Assembly: GCF_002959965.1 (NCBI RefSeq)
Contig: NZ_PREV01000026.1
Span: 131,501-195,500, forward strand
DNA: 64,000 bases
Origin: Microbulbifer pacificus
Lineage (GTDB): Bacteria > Pseudomonadota > Gammaproteobacteria > Pseudomonadales > Cellvibrionaceae
Direction of reading: 5' to 3'
Below are positions 58,750 through 64,000 of this stretch, piece after piece; positions within the stretch are counted from its first letter, which is position 1; every line of letters starts with the position of its first letter. The position numbers and the translations under genes were made by a program. The notes below the pieces were generated by a model that made no database searches, was not told the DNA's origin, and saw only the letters and a list, made by a program, of their open reading frames with translations.

Positions 58750-59352
58750 TTACAGCTTGTCAGCATTCTCGCTCAGGTAAGCGGCAACACCCGCCGGAGA
58801 GGCGTTCATGCCTTTGTCACCTTCCTGCCAGCCAGCCGGGCAAACTTCGCCGTGCTCCTGGTGGAACGCCAGCGCGTCAACCATGCGCAGCATTTCGTCA
58901 ACGTTACGGCCCAGCGGCAGATCGTTGACGACCTGGTGGCGAACCACACCTTCTTCATCGATCAGGAAGGAGCCGCGGAAAGCGACACCGCCTTCGGACT
59001 CAACGTCGTAGGCCTGGCAGATTTCGTGCTTCACGTCGGCAACCAGGGTGTACTTGACTGCGCCGATGCCGCCGTCGTTTACCGGAGTGTTACGCCAGGC
59101 ATTGTGGGAGAACTGGGAGTCGATGGACACACCGATCACCTCAACACCGCGCTTCTGGAACTCCGCATAGCGGTGATCGAACGCGATCAGCTCGGACGGA
59201 CATACGAAGGTGAAGTCCAGCGGGTAGAAGAAGATAACGGCTTTCTTGCCTTTGATGGCGTCGGCCAGGTTAAAGGTGTCAACGATCTCGCCGTTGCCCA
59301 GTACCGCAGCCGCAGTGAAATCCGGAGCGGGCTTGCCTACTAATACAGCCAT
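58750..59352 (-). CDS. Typical 2-Cys peroxiredoxin (AhpC/PrxC type)
   Basis: 200 residues. The peroxidatic cysteine is C51 in DFTFVCPSEL and the resolving cysteine is C171 in GEVCPAGW; F/YPLDF and the GGIG and late YL segments are those of typical dimeric 2-Cys enzymes. It reduces peroxides with thioredoxin or AhpF. A long inverted repeat lies upstream, and bfd is divergent. Confidence 0.93.
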   Translation of the reverse strand: MAVLVGKPAPDFTAAAVLGNGEIVDTFNLADAIKGKKAVIFFYPLDFTFVCPSELIAFDHRYAEFQKRGVEVIGVSIDSQFSHNAWRNTPVNDGGIGAVKYTLVADVKHEICQAYDVESEGGVAFRGSFLIDEEGVVRHQVVNDLPLGRNVDEMLRMVDALAFHQEHGEVCPAGWQEGDKGMNASPAGVAAYLSENADKL

Positions 59353-59396
59353 GAGAACCTCCTCAATGAGATGGGTAATAACCTTGTGGAAATGAT

Positions 59397-59423
59397 CAAT
59401 TTATAACCAATAGCTATAAATTG
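59397..59423 (-). promoter_or_regulatory. Inverted repeat upstream of the peroxiredoxin gene, OxyR-like candidate
   Basis: CAATTTATA-N9-TATAAATTG is a perfect nine-base inverted repeat. Inside it, ATAACCAATAGCTAT keeps the ATA-N8-CTAT spacing of an OxyR half-site though not all bases. It lies 45 bases upstream of the start codon, a sensible operator or promoter position. Confidence 0.45.
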
Positions 59424-59653
59424 ATTAAAGATTGATAGTGGGCCGCTATCTTACACAGGGCTTTATGCCAGTCCCATTAAATTTTTATATAAATCCGATA
59501 GCTGGCGCCCTTCATCACCTTGAGCCGATACCCTCCCATTCCCGGTTCCCCGCACATCCCCTGCGACCGGACTCTCTGGTCAGCCCCGGTCGCAAGTCCC
59601 CCCTACCGTAGATCGAACCACTGACTAGAATAGTTTCTGAACAACCGCATAAT

Positions 59654-59686
59654 CTTATTGACACACATTCTCATTACCAATAAGAT
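59654..59686 (+). promoter_or_regulatory. Sigma-70 promoter of bfd with Fur-like site in its spacer
   Basis: TTGACA (59658-59663), 17 bases, TAAGAT (59681-59686) is near-consensus. On the minus strand 59660-59678 matches the Fur 19-mer at 13 of 19 positions, and CTTATTG / CAATAAG arms flank the spacer. Iron repression of bfd by Fur is therefore likely. Confidence 0.7.
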
Positions 59687-59732
59687 CCACATCCGTTTGA
59701 GAATTGATTGTTTTTGCGCCAGGGTCACCGCG

Positions 59733-59945
59733 ATGTACGTATGTATCTGTAAAGGCATCACCGACAGCCAGATCAAAGAAGCCGTGTACGACGGCTCCAC
59801 CTCGGTCAAAGCCCTGCGCCGTCACCTGGGTGTTTCCTCACAGTGCGGCCGCTGCGCCGAGCTGACCCAGGAGATCATCGACGAGACCATGGCGGGTGGT
59901 GTGATGGCGACGGCCAACAGCGCCCTTTTCTACTCGGCCAGCTGA
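59733..59945 (+). CDS. bfd: Bacterioferritin-associated ferredoxin
   Basis: 70 residues, starting at ATG 59733. The 2Fe-2S ligands are C4, C6, C38 and C41 (MYVCICKGIT and SSQCGRCAEL), the Bfd pattern. It reduces the iron core of bacterioferritin to release iron. The bacterioferritin gene is at 61862 on the same strand, one gene apart. Confidence 0.95.
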   Translation: MYVCICKGITDSQIKEAVYDGSTSVKALRRHLGVSSQCGRCAELTQEIIDETMAGGVMATANSALFYSAS

Positions 59946-60168
59946 TCTTCCGTCTACACCTGCGGCGGATGCCCCTTTGCCCGCCGCGGACGCCCTTCTT
60001 CCTTCTTTCACCCTTTATCCCCCCTTGTAACAACTTTAACCGTCTCCTCCCGCAATGACGCGCGATACGTTCCTCACGACGGATCATCGCGACACCAACG
60101 ACTAGTCTTTAGTGGCCACCGTTAACGGTCTCTCACTGCCCTTTCCGACTGTCGTGACTGAGAAAATC

Positions 60169-61485
60169 ATGAAGCACCGGTTTCTGCATCTATCAGAGCG
60201 CCTGCGTGCCAGCTTCTGGGTGATCCCGGCGCTGATGATGGTCGCCGCCCTGCTGTTGGCGCAGGGGTTACTCGCCGCCGACCGCGTATGGAAAATTGAT
60301 CACCTGCCCGGGTTCGGCTGGCTGCGACTGCACGACCCCGATAGCGCGCGCGCACTGCTCGGCGCCATCGCCGGCTCCACCATCACCGTCGCGGGCACTG
60401 TTTTCTCCATCACCACGGTGGCCCTCACACTGGCCTCCAACCAGTTCGGCCCGCGCCTGGTGCGCAACTTTATCCGCGACCGCGGCACCCAGGTATCCCT
60501 CGGCATTTTTCTCAGCACCTTCATCTACGCACTGATGAGTATGCGCGGTATCGGCTCAGATCCACTGGAAGTCCGCCATACCCTCACGGTGACCTTTGCC
60601 CTGCTGCTGACGCTTGGCTGTATCGCCTATCTGATTTATTTCATTCACAACGTGGCCCAGTCCATTCAGGTGGACAACATCACCTTTCACATCAACCGCG
60701 AATTCCGTTCCGCACTGGAAACCATCTACCCGCGGGAAGAAGCGAGAGACCGCCGCAACACCCGCCGCGATCTGAGAACGCTGAAACTTGGTGACGACAG
60801 CCTGTGTGTGCGCGCGCGGAACGAAGGCTATGTGCAGATGATCAACCGCCCGGCGCTGATCGATTGGGCGAAAGCGCACAACTGCCGCGTGCAGCTCCTG
60901 TGCCACCCCGGTATTTTCGCGTTTCACTGGCGCCCGGTTGCCCGGGTCTACGATCCACCGCGAGATCTCGACAGCCAGGAAATTGCCAATGACATTCTCA
61001 ATGCCATTACCCTGGGACCGCAGGCAACCGCCGAGCAGGACATCATCTTTTCCATCCGCCAGCTCGCACAGATCGCCGTGCGCGCACTCTCTCCCGGTAT
61101 CAACGACCCGTTCACCGCCTATTCCTGTATCGACCGGCTGGTGGACGGCGTGGGCATCGTGCTGCAGAGGCCACCGCTTCCCAACTGCTTTCACGACGAT
61201 CAGGAACAGCTGCGCCTGGTGGTCGACGAGCTGGATTTTGCCGATGTGCTGGCAGCGGCGCTGGATGAAATCCGCGAATACGGCCGCGGCAGTGGCGTGG
61301 TCATGCGTCACCTGATCGGTGCACTGATCGAACTCGCAGATATCTGTTCCCGCGATGAAGATCGCCGAGCACTGAACGCCTTAACCGAGCGCCTGGCGGA
61401 AGACTGTGAAAATGGCATTGAAGACAGGTTTGATATCGCCACCATCGAGAAGCAACTGTCTACCCTGCGCCGAACCCTGAAGTAA
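60169..61485 (+). CDS. DUF2254 membrane protein
   Basis: About 438 residues from the ATG at 60169 (the open frame begins at a GTG 57 bases earlier). Four membrane segments lie in the first 180 residues; GSTITVAGTVFSITTVALTLASNQFGPRL is the family's signature, and the large C-terminal soluble domain contains LSPGINDPFTAYSCIDRL. Function is unknown. It sits between bfd and bfr but has no known iron role. Confidence 0.87.
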   Translation: MKHRFLHLSERLRASFWVIPALMMVAALLLAQGLLAADRVWKIDHLPGFGWLRLHDPDSARALLGAIAGSTITVAGTVFSITTVALTLASNQFGPRLVRNFIRDRGTQVSLGIFLSTFIYALMSMRGIGSDPLEVRHTLTVTFALLLTLGCIAYLIYFIHNVAQSIQVDNITFHINREFRSALETIYPREEARDRRNTRRDLRTLKLGDDSLCVRARNEGYVQMINRPALIDWAKAHNCRVQLLCHPGIFAFHWRPVARVYDPPRDLDSQEIANDILNAITLGPQATAEQDIIFSIRQLAQIAVRALSPGINDPFTAYSCIDRLVDGVGIVLQRPPLPNCFHDDQEQLRLVVDELDFADVLAAALDEIREYGRGSGVVMRHLIGALIELADICSRDEDRRALNALTERLAEDCENGIEDRFDIATIEKQLSTLRRTLK

Positions 61486-61579
61486 GTTTTTCCACGCTGC
61501 GCCAGCAACGCCGATTCCCGCTGCGCACAAAGTGCAGACACAATTTCTTTTTATACTTCGCACACCATCGCCAAACAAA

Positions 61580-61598
61580 ACAAATGGCAATCATTCTC
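61580..61598 (+). promoter_or_regulatory. Fur-box candidate upstream of bacterioferritin
   Basis: The 19 bases ending GGCAATCATTCTC match the Fur consensus at 13 of 19 positions, with ten of the last 13 identical. It lies about 270 bases before the start of bfr in a 376-base gap that holds no other feature I can recognise. Confidence 0.5.
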
Positions 61599-61861
61599 GT
61601 TGTAGTTTTCGGCCTTTTTCCCGTTAATTTTTGTGCTTTTTTGCCTCGAAAATAACTGGGCCGGCAACCTTGACTTGCCCCAGTGTGCGACGCAAACTCA
61701 CCTCGCCAGCCATTTGTGGCCCTACAATTAAGGGCAGACAGGGACGTCGAGAATCGTTTGAGACGCCCGGCGCGCAACTCGCATTTTCGCAAAACGCATC
61801 CGGTACTCAGACCGTTTCGGACAAGATTCCCAGGGCACTCCCAGGGCGAAAGGAGAAAACA

Positions 61862-62344
61862 ATGAAAGGCGATCCCAAAGTCATCGAACACCTGAACAAG
61901 GCACTGGGCAATGAGCTGATTGCCATCAATCAGTACTTCCTGCATTCGCGCATGTTCAAAGACTGGGGCCTGAAAGAACTGGCCGACAAGGAGTACCACG
62001 AATCCATCGACGAAATGAAACACGCCGACTGGCTGATCGAGCGAATTCTGTTTCTCGAAGGTATCCCCAATCTGCAACACCTGGGCAAACTGCTGATCGG
62101 TGAGAACACTGAGGAAATGCTCAAGTGCGATCTCAAGCTGGAGCAGAAGGCCATTCCCGAGCTGCGCGACGGCATCGCCTACTGCGAATCCGTACGCGAC
62201 TACGGCAGCCGCGAACTGCTGCAGCGCATTCTCGATTCCGAAGAAGAGCATGTGGACTGGCTGGAAACCCAGCTGAGCCTGATCGACAAAGTGGGTATCC
62301 AGAATTACCTGCAATCGCAGATGGAAAAAGCTTCCGAGGAATAA
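61862..62344 (+). CDS. bfr: Bacterioferritin
   Basis: 160 residues with every ferroxidase ligand in place: E18, E51, H54, E94, E127 and H130, and the heme ligand M52. This is the heme-binding catalytic type of bacterioferritin. An AGGAG site precedes the ATG at 61862. The 24-subunit shell stores iron; Bfd at 59733 releases it. Confidence 0.97.
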   Translation: MKGDPKVIEHLNKALGNELIAINQYFLHSRMFKDWGLKELADKEYHESIDEMKHADWLIERILFLEGIPNLQHLGKLLIGENTEEMLKCDLKLEQKAIPELRDGIAYCESVRDYGSRELLQRILDSEEEHVDWLETQLSLIDKVGIQNYLQSQMEKASEE

Positions 62345-62358
62345 CCCGGATAGAAAAT

Positions 62359-62404
62359 CCGGGCACAAAAAAACCGCGAACGTTCGCGGTTTTTTTGTGC
62401 CCGG
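62359..62404. terminator. 46-bp perfect palindromic terminator
   Basis: A perfect palindrome with inner arms CCGCGAAC / GTTCGCGG flanked by A7 and T7 and outer CCGGGCAC / GTGCCCGG arms. It should stop transcription from bfr on the plus strand and from grxD on the minus strand. Confidence 0.95.
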
Positions 62405-62433
62405 GAAACGGGAGTCCCGGGTAACAGGAACAA

Positions 62434-62766
62434 TTACTCGCCCTGCTCTGCCCCTTTGGCCGCTTCTTCGATCAGGGTCTTCAGCTCGCCGTTCTCATAC
62501 ATTTCCATGATGATGTCGCAGCCACCGATCAGCTCACCCTTCACCCACAGCTGCGGGAAGGTCGGCCAGTTGGCGTACTTCGGCAGCTCCTGACGGATGT
62601 CCGGGTTGGCCAGGATATCCACATAGGCAAAACGCTGGCCGCAGGCCATGATCGCCTGAGAGGCGCGCATGGAGAAACCGCACTGGGGCGCGTTGGGGCT
62701 GCCTTTCATATAAAGCAGAATGTCGTTGTCGGCGATCTGCTGTTTGATGTTTTCCAGAGTATCCAT
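62434..62766 (-). CDS. grxD: Monothiol glutaredoxin, Grx4 type
   Basis: 110 residues from the ATG at 62766. Active-site CGFS (C29), the KGSPNAPQC loop and WPTFPQLWVKGELIGGCDI are the Grx4 signature. It binds and transfers 2Fe-2S clusters as a glutathione-linked dimer. Divergent from the argD gene across 243 bases. Confidence 0.95.
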   Translation of the reverse strand: MDTLENIKQQIADNDILLYMKGSPNAPQCGFSMRASQAIMACGQRFAYVDILANPDIRQELPKYANWPTFPQLWVKGELIGGCDIIMEMYENGELKTLIEEAAKGAEQGE

Positions 62767-63009
62767 AGTGGAAGCTAACCTCGGGTTGGGAAATGTCGGA
62801 CGCGGGCACCGGCCGGCGTCACTCCGTCTTGAATGCGCGCATTGTACCCGAATCCCCTTTTCACGCACGCCCCGCAAATGCACTGGTGGTGCCGTAGCGC
62901 GGCTGTGCTAGTATTGCCGGCTTTCCGGGGAAATTGCTGCCAAAGTGTGTCTTCGACGCATTTTCTGCGGTTTCCCTTACTTTGGCCCACCGACAGAGGA
63001 GATTTCGCA

Positions 63010-64000
63010 GTGGCCACTCCCGCACTCATGCAGAACTACGGTAACAGAACCCTGACCCTGGTCAGAGGTGAAGGCAATTACGTGTGGGACGATGCAGGCC
63101 GACGTTATCTCGACGCACTCTCCGGTATCGCCGTGTGCGGCCTCGGTCACTGCCACCCGGCGGTCACCGAGGCCATCGAGCAGCAGGCCAATACCCTGCT
63201 GCACGCCTCCAATCTGTACAACCTGCCGCCCCAGGAAAAGCTGGCGGAGAAGCTCGTGTCCCTGTCCGGTATGGACAACGTGTTCTTCTCCAATTCCGGC
63301 GCGGAGGCCAACGAGGCGGCCATCAAGCTGGCGCGCCGGCTCGGCAACGAGCGCGGCCTGGCCTGCCCGAAAATCGTCGTGACCGAAGGGGCATTCCATG
63401 GCCGCACCCTCGCCACCCTCACCGCCACTGGCAACCCCAAGGTACAGATCGGTTTTGCCCCACTGCCGGAGGGCTTCCTGCGGGTACCCTATAACGATGT
63501 GACGGCGATCGAAAAGCTGGCTGCCGAGCACAGCGACATCGTCGCCATCCTGGTGGAACCGGTGCAGGGGGAAGGCGGTATCCGCATCCCCGACGCCGAC
63601 TATCTGCCGCGCCTGCGCGCCCTGTGCGACCAGCACGACTGGTTCCTGATGCTGGATGAAATCCAGACCGCCAACGGCCGCAGCGGCAAGATGTTTGCCT
63701 ACCAGCATTTTGACAACCTGCTGCCCGACGTGGTCACCACCGCCAAAGGCCTCGGCAACGGCGTGCCCATCGGTGCCTGCCTGGCCCGCGGCAAGGCGGC
63801 GGAACTGTTTACCGCCGGCTCCCACGGCTCCACCTTCGGCGGCAATCCGCTGGCCTGCAGCGCCGGCCTCGCCGTGCTGGAGACACTGGAAAGCCACTGG
63901 CTGCTGGAACGCGCGGAAAAGCTCGGCAACGATCTGCTGGCGCAGCTCAAAGGCGAGCTGGCCGGCTGCGCCCAGGTAAAAGACGTGCGCGGCCTCGGCC
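63010..64000 (+). CDS. argD: Acetylornithine/succinyldiaminopimelate aminotransferase, cut by the window edge
   Basis: 330 complete codons are visible. The start is the GTG at 63010 with GAGGAG upstream. Substrate and PLP motifs of class III aminotransferases are clear: SNSGAEANEAAIKLAR, EGAFHGRTLATLTATG, VEPVQGEGGI, FLMLDEIQ and the PLP lysine in VTTAKGLGNGVPIG. The usual TGxGRTGK reads TANGRSGK here. The C-terminal sixth lies outside the window. Confidence 0.9.
   Translation, partial: MATPALMQNYGNRTLTLVRGEGNYVWDDAGRRYLDALSGIAVCGLGHCHPAVTEAIEQQANTLLHASNLYNLPPQEKLAEKLVSLSGMDNVFFSNSGAEANEAAIKLARRLGNERGLACPKIVVTEGAFHGRTLATLTATGNPKVQIGFAPLPEGFLRVPYNDVTAIEKLAAEHSDIVAILVEPVQGEGGIRIPDADYLPRLRALCDQHDWFLMLDEIQTANGRSGKMFAYQHFDNLLPDVVTTAKGLGNGVPIGACLARGKAAELFTAGSHGSTFGGNPLACSAGLAVLETLESHWLLERAEKLGNDLLAQLKGELAGCAQVKDVRGLG

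Larger units (their letters stand above)
59353..59732. other. Divergent control region between peroxiredoxin and bfd
   Basis: About 380 bases of comparatively AT-rich sequence. It holds the inverted repeat at 59397-59423 on the peroxiredoxin side and the strong promoter with Fur-like site at 59654-59686 on the bfd side; both are listed separately. Between them nothing else was recognised. Confidence 0.7.

Overview
The window is a gene-dense stretch of a gammaproteobacterial chromosome with high GC content. The gene order leuC-leuD-leuB-asd-usg-fimV-truA-trpF-(trpB-trpA)-accD-folC-dedD-cvpA-purF-metZ is the Pseudomonas/Cellvibrionales arrangement. A secreted chitinase with a CBM5/12-type module and a Ser/Gly linker suggests a marine polysaccharide degrader such as Microbulbifer or a relative. 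The genus is inferred from these features; no rRNA gene is present to confirm it.

Layout. 1-4.5 kb, minus strand: an envelope-stress-like block with a PhoQ/PhoP-type two-component pair, a PepSY protein, a glycine-zipper protein, an ECF sigma operon with DUF3619-like and DUF3106 proteins, and an exported protein built of 11-residue repeats. 4.6-8.0 kb: cystine transporter TcyP, a TlpA-like thioredoxin and a YihY/BrkB membrane protein. 8.1-12.3 kb, plus strand: arsC, a WrbA-like flavoprotein, DUF2069, sppA and a second glycine-zipper protein. 12.6-16.5 kb: a compact cassette that should make glucosylglycerate (GpgS plus a HAD phosphatase) and recover it by phosphorolysis (GH13_18 phosphorylase). 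16.6-26 kb, minus strand: an HPP protein, two MFS transporters, the chitinase and the TgpA-DUF58-MoxR block. 26-46 kb, minus strand: the long biosynthetic run from metZ to leuC (methionine, purine, folate, fatty acid, tryptophan, lysine/threonine and leucine precursors, tRNA modification, FimV), ending at a divergent LysR regulator. 47-57 kb: a TIGR04219 barrel protein, aroC, prmB, folE, a tautomerase, an alpha/beta hydrolase, sixA, two DUF4389 paralogues, gpsA and htpG. 57-64 kb: a serine hydrolase, a 2-Cys peroxiredoxin, bfd, DUF2254, bacterioferritin, monothiol glutaredoxin grxD and the start of argD. The bfd, bfr, grxD and peroxiredoxin genes together form an iron and oxidant handling neighbourhood with Fur-like sites upstream of bfd and bfr.

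The most unusual signal is non-coding. Three intergenic elements (27393-27482, 27566-27661, 32042-32139) share one architecture: long perfect or near-perfect complementary outer arms of differing sequence enclosing two hairpins with AGGGAT/ATGGAT-type hexaloops. The stems change in a compensatory way while the loops stay fixed, and one hairpin reads GTACAGGGATGT, which fits the CsrA/RsmA binding consensus RUACARGGAUGU. These look like members of a dispersed structured repeat family. Whether they act as RNA (possibly binding CsrA/RsmA) or only as DNA is not known from the sequence. I see no tRNA, rRNA, CRISPR array, insertion sequence or prophage.
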